This document shows, one piece after another, positions 1-6,087 of a stretch of 7,069 nt of DNA. The notes beneath the pieces were generated by a model that was not told the origin of the DNA, ran no database searches, and was given only the letters and a program-made list of their open reading frames with translations. Source of the stretch: UBA4823 sp034436035 (GTDB lineage Bacteria > Chloroflexota > Anaerolineae > Anaerolineales > UBA4823); contig DAOTVW010000231.1 of assembly GCA_034436035.1 (NCBI GenBank), positions 1 through 7,069 on the forward strand, given 5' to 3'. Made by a program: the position numbers and the translations under genes. The first letter of the stretch is position 1. The number at the start of each line of letters is the position of its first letter.

Positions 1-4
1 ATAG

Positions 5-769
5 TCATTTCCTTCCCCGCAGAATACCTATGGTTCCAACCATAAATGGCAATTTTAGTGCTTTGGGTATGAACTGTGATTGGCTTGTGTTGATCAATTC
101 CACGTTCTCGACTCCCCAACTTCTAACCCTATCCAGCAAATCATCCACGCCACTATAAACACGTTTCCAGAGGAACAAGTCCTGGAATGCGAAAACACCC
201 CCCATCTTAAGTACTCGAAGGGCTTCTTTGATTAGTAAACCCTTGTCTTCGGTATCTGCCACTTCATGAAATGTTAGATTGCTAATGACTGCGTCAAAGG
301 TCTCGTCATCGAAGGGCAAAGAGGAGGCGCTTGCTTTTTGAAAAGTAACCCTATCGCTGACACCTTCAATCTGGGCATTTCTCTCACAAACACCTTTGGA
401 ATATTCCCATGCTCCACCCCAATAGTCAATACCAGTCACGTGAGCGTCAGGATATTTCTTCGCTATCATAATGGTTACCGCCCCACTTCCACATCCTATA
501 TCAAGTACTTTCCCTGTGCCTGTCCATTCGAGATGATCTACAATGAGAGATTGAATCCTTGCCTGAATGTTCTTTCCATCGGGCGAAAAACACCATCGCG
601 CATATGTAAAGTAAGCAAAGCAAAACAAGAAGATGACCGTTAAGATAGCAAGCCAGGGAAACAGTACAGATAGAGCTGCAAACAAAACGCTCAACACTCC
701 GGGTACATAAAGCAATTTGGTAGACACCCAATTTCCGTAATTGGGCTTTTTTTCAGTAAGTTGATTCAT
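5..769 (-). CDS. Membrane-anchored class I SAM-dependent methyltransferase
   Basis: A 254-residue protein. The N-terminal part (about residues 19-57) is hydrophobic and reads as two closely spaced membrane helices. A Rossmann-type methyltransferase domain follows: motif I VLDIGCGSG (88-96) binds the SAM methionine part, the acidic residue after strand 2 is in GIDYW (113-117), and FDAVISNLTFHEV (158-170) and ALRVLKMGGVFAFQD (183-197) are the later core motifs. The catalytic domain is therefore probably tethered to the inner face of the membrane. The substrate cannot be read from sequence. The ATG at 769 is preceded on the minus strand by a purine-rich AGAGAG stretch. The gene diverges from the integron-integrase fossil at 964 and follows a GTTRRRY-type core, so it could be a former first gene cassette. 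By eye it is more A/T-rich than the genes right of 1900. It looks intact; its downstream flank is outside the window. Confidence 0.9.
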   Translation of the reverse strand: MNQLTEKKPNYGNWVSTKLLYVPGVLSVLFAALSVLFPWLAILTVIFLFCFAYFTYARWCFSPDGKNIQARIQSLIVDHLEWTGTGKVLDIGCGSGAVTIMIAKKYPDAHVTGIDYWGGAWEYSKGVCERNAQIEGVSDRVTFQKASASSLPFDDETFDAVISNLTFHEVADTEDKGLLIKEALRVLKMGGVFAFQDLFLWKRVYSGVDDLLDRVRSWGVENVELINTSQSQFIPKALKLPFMVGTIGILRGRK

Positions 770-818
770 GATCTTTTCTCTCTTCGGTTAGTTTTACACC
801 ATTCAGATTGCTCACCAT

Positions 819-848
819 AACTATGCTGGGCAGGAGCGCCCAACTATG
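819..848. repeat. Direct repeat AACTATG flanking a short palindrome
   Basis: AACTATG occurs at 819-825 and again at 842-848. Between them is an inverted repeat, TGGGC (827-831) and GCCCA (838-842) with a six-base loop. The right arm overlaps the candidate GTTGGGC core. This could be part of a recombination site (integrases use such strand-folding repeats), a target duplication around a tiny remnant, or chance. The repeats are directly visible; their role is unknown. Confidence 0.45.
838..844 (-). other. Candidate attI-type recombination core (GTTGGGC)
   Basis: Read on the minus strand this is GTTGGGC, a perfect fit to the integron core GTTRRRY, where cassettes insert between G and TT. It lies 119 bases before the intI fossil start (964) and 68 bases before the methyltransferase start (769). 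Reading from intI through the core into the gene gives the canonical order intI, attI, first cassette. A seven-base degenerate match is common by chance, so position rather than sequence carries the argument. The far-end attC of the cassette would lie left of position 5, outside the window. Confidence 0.4.
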
Positions 849-900
849 TCTGGATAATAATCGTTCTGTTCATATCTCCAAATCGTACCAATATACAGAA

Positions 901-940
901 ATATTCTGCTGAATATCTTATATCATAATAATTATATAAG
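901..940. repeat. Two adjacent inverted repeats in the intI upstream region
   Basis: ATATTC-TGCT-GAATAT at 901-916 is a perfect 6-bp dyad. It is followed directly by CTTATAT (917-923) and ATATAAG (934-940), a 7-bp inverted repeat with a ten-base spacer. Both lie in the very A/T-rich gap between the divergent methyltransferase and intI fossil. They could be regulator-binding dyads or integrase arm sites, but such repeats also arise readily in A/T-rich DNA. Confidence 0.35.
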
Positions 941-958
941 TTAACTCTATAAAAGCAA
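931..958 (-). promoter_or_regulatory. Possible leftward sigma-70-like promoter (Pc-like) towards the methyltransferase
   Basis: On the minus strand TTGCTT (958-953) and TATAAT (936-931) are separated by 16 bases. The promoter would fire away from the integrase start, through the candidate attI core and into the methyltransferase, which is the arrangement of an integron cassette promoter. The -10 matches consensus exactly; the -35 matches in three leading bases only. The A/T-rich background makes a chance match quite possible. Confidence 0.3.
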
Positions 959-963
959 TTACA

Positions 964-1280
964 ATGGACTCTATAAATAACCCCTCTTCTCTCCAGAATA
1001 AGAAACTCCTCGATCAACACCGCGATGCCCTGCGCACAAAGTATTCCGCGTACCGTGACGAACAAGTTTCCATCCGCTGGATGCACAGCTACATCCATTC
1101 CACAATCCCGAACTGAGCCGCGGCGAAGTCAAATGCCGTCCCAACCACACCCTCGCCGTCAAATACCCCAATGCCTCCCGTGAACTCATCTGGCAATACC
1201 TCTTCCCCACAATTTCCTCACAACCCCACACTCGTTTAGATATGGCTTTAATACCTAATCTTGCCAACATAATGAGATGA
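964..1280 (+). pseudogene. intI: Degraded integron integrase (IntI-type tyrosine recombinase)
   Basis: Starting at ATG 964, 50 codons run to a TGA at 1114-1116. They contain KLLDQHRDALRTKYSAYRDEQ and IRWMHSYIH, which resemble the N-terminal core-binding domain of integron integrases (IntI1 has KVLDQLRERIR, YSLRTEQAYVNW and FIRFHG). Supplying one missing base near 1098 shifts to the next frame and continues as FHNPELSRGEV, matching the FHG..HP..L...EV stretch. After about 1130 the sequence jumps to AVKYPNASRELIWQYLFP (1155-1208), the insertion that separates IntI from XerC/D and other tyrosine recombinases. Homology fades near 1235 and the frame stops at 1278-1280. Roughly 150 residues between the two parts, including the first catalytic Arg and the Lys, are gone, as are the later HxxR, His and Tyr elements. 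It is a relic and cannot encode an active enzyme. The family call rests on remembered motifs, not a search. Confidence 0.82.
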
Positions 1281-1636
1281 GTACTGGTAAATCGGGCGGT
1301 TTTGTTTATCACACCTGAAGCCAGAGCAAACCAATGCCCCCCTGATTGTACAATACTCCAGAGCGGCAATACCCCTCCATGCTCGCCTACTGCGCTAAGC
1401 AAGCCCTTCTCTCGTTATCGGAATGCAAACGACAACATCAACAAGCGCATCTCCAAAATTGTTTACGTTGCCCGGCGACCGAGATCAAGAAACAACCGCA
1501 AACCTCAGAGACTATCTTACAAGCCTATCCGCCCCTATATGCCGCAAGCCCATGACCGAACAGCGACGGTTCTCTGCTTGCTTTCGACAATCGGGATGAA
1601 ACTCGCTGTGGCTTCCCGTCTTTTCGCTTTCCGGAG

Positions 1637-1650
1637 CATCTTCGAAGATG
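1637..1650. repeat. Perfect 14-bp palindrome CATCTTCGAAGATG
   Basis: Perfect palindrome of two 7-base arms with no spacer, inside the unassigned stretch. It could be an operator-like site or a chance sequence. No U tract follows that would make it a terminator, and no adjacent gene would obviously use it. Confidence 0.4.
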
Positions 1651-1660
1651 TCGTATTTAG

Positions 1661-1795
1661 GTTTGCTTTTTAAGGTTCTATGCGGACTTGCTGCAAAACT
1701 TCAACAATAAAAACTACCCGTACCGAAACATTTTAATCATGATGGTCGTCTATCGATTCTTCAATGATGAAATTAAGGAAAAAGTTTGCTTTTTA
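1661..1795 (+). repeat. 12-bp direct repeat GTTTGCTTTTTA, two copies
   Basis: Copies lie at 1661-1672 and 1784-1795, 123 bases apart, each followed by a similar GTTCT. The spacing is a multiple of three, so both fall in the same frame of the decayed ORF. It may mark an old short tandem duplication or transposition footprint between the accessory and housekeeping parts. Confidence 0.4.
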
Positions 1796-1828
1796 GTTCT
1801 CTAATCCGATAAACCCCTATGTAAGCAA

Positions 1829-1857
1829 TTGTCAGGCGTTTCAGCTAGTGGTAGAAT
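1829..1857 (+). promoter_or_regulatory. sigma-70-type promoter for pdxS operon
   Basis: TTGTCA (1829-1834) and TAGAAT (1852-1857) are separated by exactly 17 bases, each five of six to consensus. Transcription would start near 1864, giving a leader of about 43 bases that includes the GGAGG ribosome site before the pdxS ATG at 1907. It is the best promoter match upstream of the plus-strand gene run. No MocR-type site or riboswitch was recognised in the short leader. Confidence 0.6.
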
Positions 1858-1895
1858 AAGGTTGAAAAAAAGAAAATATGAGTCGATTTGGCTCT

Positions 1896-1900
1896 GGAGG
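1896..1900 (+). promoter_or_regulatory. Strong ribosome binding site deciding the pdxS start
   Basis: GGAGG six bases before ATG 1907. It fixes the start there rather than at the in-frame TTG at 1829, which overlaps the -35 box and would add 26 residues absent from the family. Confidence 0.85.
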
Positions 1901-1906
1901 TACGAT

Positions 1907-2794
1907 ATGGAAAAAGAAGTTGCAACTTTTACGGTTAAAAAGGGTTTAGCCCAAATGCTTAAAGGTGGTGTAATCATGGATGTGGTCACACCGGAACATG
2001 CCCGCATCGCCGAGGATGCCGGAGCGGTGGCGGTGATGGCGCTGGAGCGTGTACCGGCGGATATCCGCGCCAACGGTGGCGTTGCCCGCATGAGCGACCC
2101 GGAGTTAATTCTTAAGATTATGGATGCGGTGTCTATTCCTGTAATGGCGAAATGCCGCATTGGGCACTTCGTCGAGGCGCAGATCCTCGAAGCTATCGGT
2201 GTGGATTACATTGATGAATCCGAAGTATTAACCCCAGCAGATGAAGCCCATCACATTAATAAACATCCTTTTAAGGTTCCTTTTGTGTGCGGGGCACGAA
2301 ACTTAGGTGAGGCATTACGCCGTATCGGTGAAGGCGCAGCGATGATCCGCACCAAAGGGGAAGCCGGAACCGGTGATGTTGTAGAAGCGGTGCGCCATGC
2401 TCGGGCAGTATTAGGAGAGATTCGCCGATTGCAGACAATGGCTGAAGAAGAAATAATGGCGTATTCGAAAGAAATCGGCGCTCCTTATGAGTTAGTGATG
2501 GAAACTCGCAAGCTTGGCCGCCTTCCGGTGGTTAACTTTGCTGCTGGCGGTATTGCAACCCCCGCTGATGCTGCCTTGATGATGCAATTGGGTGTAGACG
2601 GCGTTTTTGTTGGTTCAGGGATCTTTAAATCCGGCGATCCAGCCCGGCGCGCCGCGGCAATTGTAAAGGCAACCACCCATTACAATGACCCATATATCTT
2701 GGCTGAGGTGAGCCGTAACTTAGGTGAACCAATGGTCGGACGTCAAATTTCATCTATCCCAGAAGCGGAGTTGATCGCAGGTCGTGGCTGGTAA
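1907..2794 (+). CDS. pdxS: Pyridoxal 5'-phosphate synthase subunit PdxS
   Basis: A 295-residue TIM-barrel synthase, the usual length for PdxS (also called SNZ/Pdx1). With PdxT it makes pyridoxal 5'-phosphate from ribose 5-phosphate, glyceraldehyde 3-phosphate and ammonia from glutamine, in the cytoplasm, by the deoxyxylulose-5-phosphate-independent route. Visible hallmarks are GGVIMDVV with the catalytic Asp at 25, PVMAKCRIGH with the Schiff-base Lys at 82 (Bacillus subtilis Lys81), RTKGEAGTG with the second Lys at 150 (B. subtilis Lys149), the phosphate-binding FAAGGIATPADAALMMQLG, and FVGSGIFKS near the C-terminus. No key residue is missing. It is the first gene of a plus-strand run and is followed after 4 bases by pdxT, its obligate partner. 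The start at 1907 is supported by GGAGG; a TTG 78 bases upstream is rejected. Confidence 0.98.
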   Translation: MEKEVATFTVKKGLAQMLKGGVIMDVVTPEHARIAEDAGAVAVMALERVPADIRANGGVARMSDPELILKIMDAVSIPVMAKCRIGHFVEAQILEAIGVDYIDESEVLTPADEAHHINKHPFKVPFVCGARNLGEALRRIGEGAAMIRTKGEAGTGDVVEAVRHARAVLGEIRRLQTMAEEEIMAYSKEIGAPYELVMETRKLGRLPVVNFAAGGIATPADAALMMQLGVDGVFVGSGIFKSGDPARRAAAIVKATTHYNDPYILAEVSRNLGEPMVGRQISSIPEAELIAGRGW

Positions 2795-2798
2795 ATTA

Positions 2799-3386
2799 AT
2801 GCGCGTTGGCGTTTTAGCATTACAAGGTGATTTTATCGAACATATCGCCGTCCTGCGCCGACTAGGGGTAGAAGCAATCGAGGTGCGCTTACCCGAACAG
2901 CTGGAAACGCTGGATGGGATTATTATTCCTGGTGGTGAGTCAACCACTATTGGCAAGTTAGCGGTGGATTTTCAAATGCTGGAACCGTTACAACAATTTG
3001 GCAGGCAAAAAGCAATCTGGGGCACCTGCGCTGGGGCAATCTTCCTTTCTAAAGATGCCCACCGTCCGCAACCCTTGTTAGGGTTAATGGATATTGTTGT
3101 GGAACGGAACGCCTTTGGTCGTCAGGTGGAAAGTTTTGAAGCAGATTTACAAGTGCCAGCATTGAAAACGGTTAGCCCTGAAGATGCTCCTTTTCATGCA
3201 ATATTTATCCGTGCACCACTCATCAGCAGCGTCGGTGCAGGCGTAACTGTGCTGGCAAAATTGGAGAACGGTAAAATCGTCGCAGCACAACAAGGGAAAT
3301 TACTGGCGACGTCCTTTCACCCTGAATTAACAGCAGATGATCGTTTCCACCGCTATTTTTTGCAGTTAGCTGGTGCAAAGGAGTGA
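2799..3386 (+). CDS. pdxT: Pyridoxal 5'-phosphate synthase glutaminase subunit PdxT
   Basis: A 195-residue class I glutamine amidotransferase (SNO/Pdx2) that hydrolyses glutamine and channels ammonia to PdxS. The triad is complete: nucleophile Cys77 in GTCAG, His174 and Glu176 in SFHPEL. Other family marks are MRVGVLALQGDF at the N-terminus, PGGEST (44-49) lining the oxyanion region, VVERNAFGRQVESFEADL (100-117) and FIRAP (136-140). The ATG at 2799 is preferred because it aligns with the family start and lies 4 bases after the pdxS stop. An in-frame GTG at 2784 would add five residues and overlap pdxS; neither has a convincing Shine-Dalgarno, so translational coupling with pdxS is likely. The glutaminase is active only when docked on PdxS, which fits the adjacency. 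Confidence 0.97.
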   Translation: MRVGVLALQGDFIEHIAVLRRLGVEAIEVRLPEQLETLDGIIIPGGESTTIGKLAVDFQMLEPLQQFGRQKAIWGTCAGAIFLSKDAHRPQPLLGLMDIVVERNAFGRQVESFEADLQVPALKTVSPEDAPFHAIFIRAPLISSVGAGVTVLAKLENGKIVAAQQGKLLATSFHPELTADDRFHRYFLQLAGAKE

Positions 3387-3439
3387 AACCTGACGTAGTT
3401 GGTTGATTAACATCACCAGACCGACTGCTGGTTAAAAAC

Positions 3440-4381
3440 ATGAGTACCCGTCCGTTCGATTGGCGAGACCTTCCGGCACTGCACCGTTATCGCAAAGATT
3501 GTGTTTATTTGAACAGCGCTTGGCTATTGACGCGCGGGCGTCTTTCGCTTCCTAGCGCATTGATTTCTTCGTTGTCTCCAGCGAGCGGGGTGTTTACATC
3601 CATTTCCATTCCCGACGATCGCAATCAATTGCCATTGATAGGACAGGTGATGCAACTTCCGGTTTCCCACCTCGCCCAATTAACTTTCTTGATGCCCGAG
3701 AGAGCAATCCATAACAGCACATTAAACCCGTTGCTGGAATATCTTTCCGCTCAATTGATCGAACATGGTGTCTTGCGCATTTTGGCAGATATTGATGAGA
3801 ATGCAGGTGCATATGAGAGCCTCCGCAACGCTGGTTATGCAGTGTATTGCCGTCAACGGGTTTGGGAAATGAAAGATGGTAACATACCTAATGGCAAACA
3901 AACTCCCTGGCAAATGGCGGATGACCAAGATTTCCTTAATGTGCATTCTCTGTATCACAATATTGTCCCTCCTTTAGTCCAACAAGTAGAGCCATTTCCC
4001 TCAAATCAAACCATTGGCATGGTATATAAAGCCAATGGAGAAGTCATGGGATATGTGGAACCAAATTATGGACATAGCGGTATCTGGTTGCAACCGCTTA
4101 TCCATCCTGATTTAGAAAACCTGCATGAGGTACTCAGTGAATTGATACGGGCTTTACCCTATCGATTTTCTCGGCCGGTCTTTATTTGTGTTCGCTCGTA
4201 TCAATCTTGGCTTGAACCTGTCTTAGAAGATTTAGGTGCAGAAGCGGGACCGCGTCAAGCCGTGATGGTCAAGCATTTGGCAATCCAAAAACGCGCTCTC
4301 CGAACGCTTGCTATCCCAGCCTTAGAGGGCGGTCAAGCAGAAATCTCAGCACCTTTTGCCCATTCGGAGAATCGACATTAA
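3440..4381 (+). CDS. GNAT-like protein, apparently two tandem degenerate acetyltransferase folds
   Basis: A 313-residue soluble protein. Residues about 65-145 read like a GNAT core: a beta-rich stretch, a helix in LLEYLSAQLIEHGVLRI, then ENAGAYESLRNAGYAVYCRQRVWEM, the typical end of a GNAT fold (compare 'ALELFRKAGF...R..Y.L'). A second, similar half follows: GEVMGYVEPNYG, GIWLQPLIHPD, a helix, RPVFICVRSYQSWLEPVLEDLGAEAG, then AVMVKHLAI. Neither half shows a clear R/Q-x-x-G-x-G/A acetyl-CoA pyrophosphate loop, so catalytic activity is doubtful. The N-terminal RPFDWRDLPALHRYR resembles a family I associate with Chloroflexota; this is from memory. It lies 53 bases after pdxT and 5 bases before the ATPase gene, so is probably co-transcribed with the latter. 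No clear Shine-Dalgarno precedes the ATG. Substrate and role unknown. Confidence 0.75.
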   Translation: MSTRPFDWRDLPALHRYRKDCVYLNSAWLLTRGRLSLPSALISSLSPASGVFTSISIPDDRNQLPLIGQVMQLPVSHLAQLTFLMPERAIHNSTLNPLLEYLSAQLIEHGVLRILADIDENAGAYESLRNAGYAVYCRQRVWEMKDGNIPNGKQTPWQMADDQDFLNVHSLYHNIVPPLVQQVEPFPSNQTIGMVYKANGEVMGYVEPNYGHSGIWLQPLIHPDLENLHEVLSELIRALPYRFSRPVFICVRSYQSWLEPVLEDLGAEAGPRQAVMVKHLAIQKRALRTLAIPALEGGQAEISAPFAHSENRH

Positions 4382-4386
4382 AAAAG

Positions 4387-6000
4387 ATGACTCAATTAAA
4401 AATAACTGATGATTTACATGCTTTGTTAAATGTATTACCGCCCAGCATTGCTGATGCGGTGAAAGAAGCCAACCATAGTGATGACCTGTTGGAAGTGATT
4501 ATGGATTTAGGGCGCGTGCCCACAGCGCGTTTTATTGACCGTGAGATCATTTTACGCAAACAAGAGGTTACGCATGCCGACTTGGATTATGTGGTAGAAC
4601 GGATTGGTGCTTTTGATGCCGATAACCGCGCTGGTATCGAACGAACGCTGCACCGCATTTCCGCCATCCGAAATCGACGTGGGCATATCGTCGGACTCAC
4701 CTGCCGGGTGGGGCGGGCTGTTTATGGCACCACCGATATCATCAAAGATTTAATCGAGAGCGGCCGCAGTTTGCTTATCCTGGGCCGCCCGGGCGTTGGA
4801 AAAACCACCATGCTACGCGAGGCCGCCCGCATTCTCGCCGAAAGCAAACGAGTAGTCATTGTTGACACCTCGAATGAAATTGGCGGCGATGGTGATGTGC
4901 CACACCCCGCGGTTGGACGGGCGCGCCGAATGCAGGTAAGCACGCCATCCTTACAACATGAGGTGATGATCGAAGCAGTGGAAAACCATAATCCGGAAGC
5001 CATCGTGATTGATGAAATCGGAAGAGAATTAGAAGCAGCTGCTGCCCGAACGATCGCCGAAAGGGGTGTGCAACTAATCGGCACCGCCCATGGCAATTCA
5101 TTAGAGAATCTCTTGCTCAATCCAACCCTATCGGATTTAGTAGGTGGAATTGAATCCGTTACCTTATCCGATGAAGAGGCACGCCGCCGTGGGACACAGA
5201 AAACGGTGCTGGAGCGGCGCTCACCACCAACCTTTGACGTATTAATTGAAATTCAAACCCGAGACCGTCTGGCAGTTCATCAAGACGTGGCTGCTTCGGT
5301 AGATGCGTTATTGCGTGGCTATCCATTGCCACCAGAAATCCGCTCGCGCGACGAATTAGGCAATATCCATATTGAAAAAGCAGCTGCGCCCGTGCGGGCT
5401 TATCCCGCCCGTAACTCTACCCAACAAGGGTATCGCCGCCAATTAAATGGATATGAAAATAAACCAACTCCCACAGAAATCGTAGCAGATACTTTGGGGA
5501 ATGGTTCCGAAACCGCGCCAAGGGAAGCATTGCCAACCATCAAAGTATACCCGTATGGTGTTGCCCGCAATCGCTTATCTCAAGCAGCGCGCCGCTTGAG
5601 TGTACCGGTTGTGTTGGTCAATGATCCCTCTCAAGCAGAGGTTTTAGTGACCCTCCGCACGTATTTCCGCAAACGGCAACACATCATTGTGGACGCCGAA
5701 CACCGTAACGTGCCCATTTATGTTTTACGAGCCAACACCGTCAATCAGATGCAGCAATTCCTTTCAGATTTATACAACTTGCCGATGGATAACGCTGAAT
5801 ATAACGATGAAAGTAATTACATGAGTGAAACACAGGCAGCCATCGAAGCGGTTTTGAACGGAGAGCGCTGGGTAGAGTTATCGCCTGCCAATGCTGCCAT
5901 CCGCCGCTTGCAACACCAGATGGCGCGCCAGGCAAACCTGGTTTCCCATTCGTATGGCAAAGAACCAAATCGAAGGGTGCGCATCTTTCGCGATGGATAA
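4387..6000 (+). CDS. AAA/SpoIIIAA-like ATPase with C-terminal R3H domain (Ycf45-type)
   Basis: A 537-residue cytoplasmic protein. After a helical N-terminal part (1-115), the ATPase has Walker A GRPGVGKTT (133-141), VVIVDTSNEIGGDGDVPHPAVGRARR (156-181), Walker B AIVIDEIGRE (205-214) and a sensor-like QLIGTAHGNSLENLL (229-243). This pattern belongs to the SpoIIIAA/Ycf45 group of P-loop proteins. A variable linker (about 335-380) leads to a second domain, IKVYPYGVARNRLSQAARRL (385-404), and then an R3H segment at the end: R506-x3-H510, then SHSYGKEPNRRVRIF (520-534), the classic single-stranded nucleic-acid-binding signature. The combination implies an ATP-driven nucleic-acid function, but the cellular task is not established. 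It starts 5 bases after the GNAT-like gene with only an A-rich leader, so is likely coupled to it. The frame reopens after the stop (see findings). Confidence 0.93.
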   Translation: MTQLKITDDLHALLNVLPPSIADAVKEANHSDDLLEVIMDLGRVPTARFIDREIILRKQEVTHADLDYVVERIGAFDADNRAGIERTLHRISAIRNRRGHIVGLTCRVGRAVYGTTDIIKDLIESGRSLLILGRPGVGKTTMLREAARILAESKRVVIVDTSNEIGGDGDVPHPAVGRARRMQVSTPSLQHEVMIEAVENHNPEAIVIDEIGRELEAAAARTIAERGVQLIGTAHGNSLENLLLNPTLSDLVGGIESVTLSDEEARRRGTQKTVLERRSPPTFDVLIEIQTRDRLAVHQDVAASVDALLRGYPLPPEIRSRDELGNIHIEKAAAPVRAYPARNSTQQGYRRQLNGYENKPTPTEIVADTLGNGSETAPREALPTIKVYPYGVARNRLSQAARRLSVPVVLVNDPSQAEVLVTLRTYFRKRQHIIVDAEHRNVPIYVLRANTVNQMQQFLSDLYNLPMDNAEYNDESNYMSETQAAIEAVLNGERWVELSPANAAIRRLQHQMARQANLVSHSYGKEPNRRVRIFRDG

Positions 6001-6046
6001 CTTAAGCTGGATTTTGAGCTTTCTCCAGAAGAACTGCAAACCCTCA

Positions 6047-6055
6047 TGCTATAAT
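6047..6055 (+). promoter_or_regulatory. Extended -10 promoter for tmk
   Basis: TGC-TATAAT: a perfect -10 hexamer (6050-6055) with the TG extension (6047-6048) that compensates for a weak or missing -35; no good -35 is visible at 16-18 bases upstream. The start would fall near 6062, about 26 bases before tmk. It suggests tmk can be expressed independently of the upstream operon. Confidence 0.55.
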
Positions 6056-6087
6056 AAATGCACAACCTTTAGGCTAACTATAACTTC

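Larger units (their letters stand above)
1281..1828 (+). other. Unassigned stretch with a possible decayed reading frame
   Basis: No intact gene can be supported here. One plus-strand frame stays largely open from about 1340 to 1804 with only two internal stops (1553-1555 and 1658-1660), far fewer than expected by chance. Its codons before 1553 are rich in C/G third positions, like the intI fossil just upstream. The conceptual protein (around 1346-1552 Leu/Gln-rich; around 1661-1800 aromatic and Asn-rich) matches no family I recognise, and none of the C-terminal integrase motifs (HTLRHSF, GH, TMIYTH) appears in it. It may be debris from a lost cassette or mobile gene. Short repeats inside it are listed separately. 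The last part carries the pdxS promoter region. Confidence 0.3.

Noticed and set aside
901..916. LexA (SOS) box upstream of intI
   Set aside because: The dyad does not match the Escherichia coli or Bacillus LexA consensus, and the Chloroflexota consensus is not something I can assert; kept only as a repeat.
971..1402. Minus-strand open frame across the intI relic (143 codons)
   Set aside because: It is antisense to recognisable integrase sequence and shows no family features; I read it as a shadow frame.
1302..1673. Plus-strand 123-codon frame with TTG start
   Set aside because: No ribosome site, no recognisable domain, very basic and low-complexity composition; an overlapping frame looks more coding-like.
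1829..1906. N-terminal extension of pdxS from a TTG at 1829
   Set aside because: The TTG is part of the -35 box, the added residues are unlike any PdxS, and ATG 1907 has a perfect GGAGG.
3415..3432. ACCAG/CTGGT hairpin between pdxT and the GNAT-like gene as a terminator
   Set aside because: Only five pairs with an eight-base loop and no following T tract; too weak to call.
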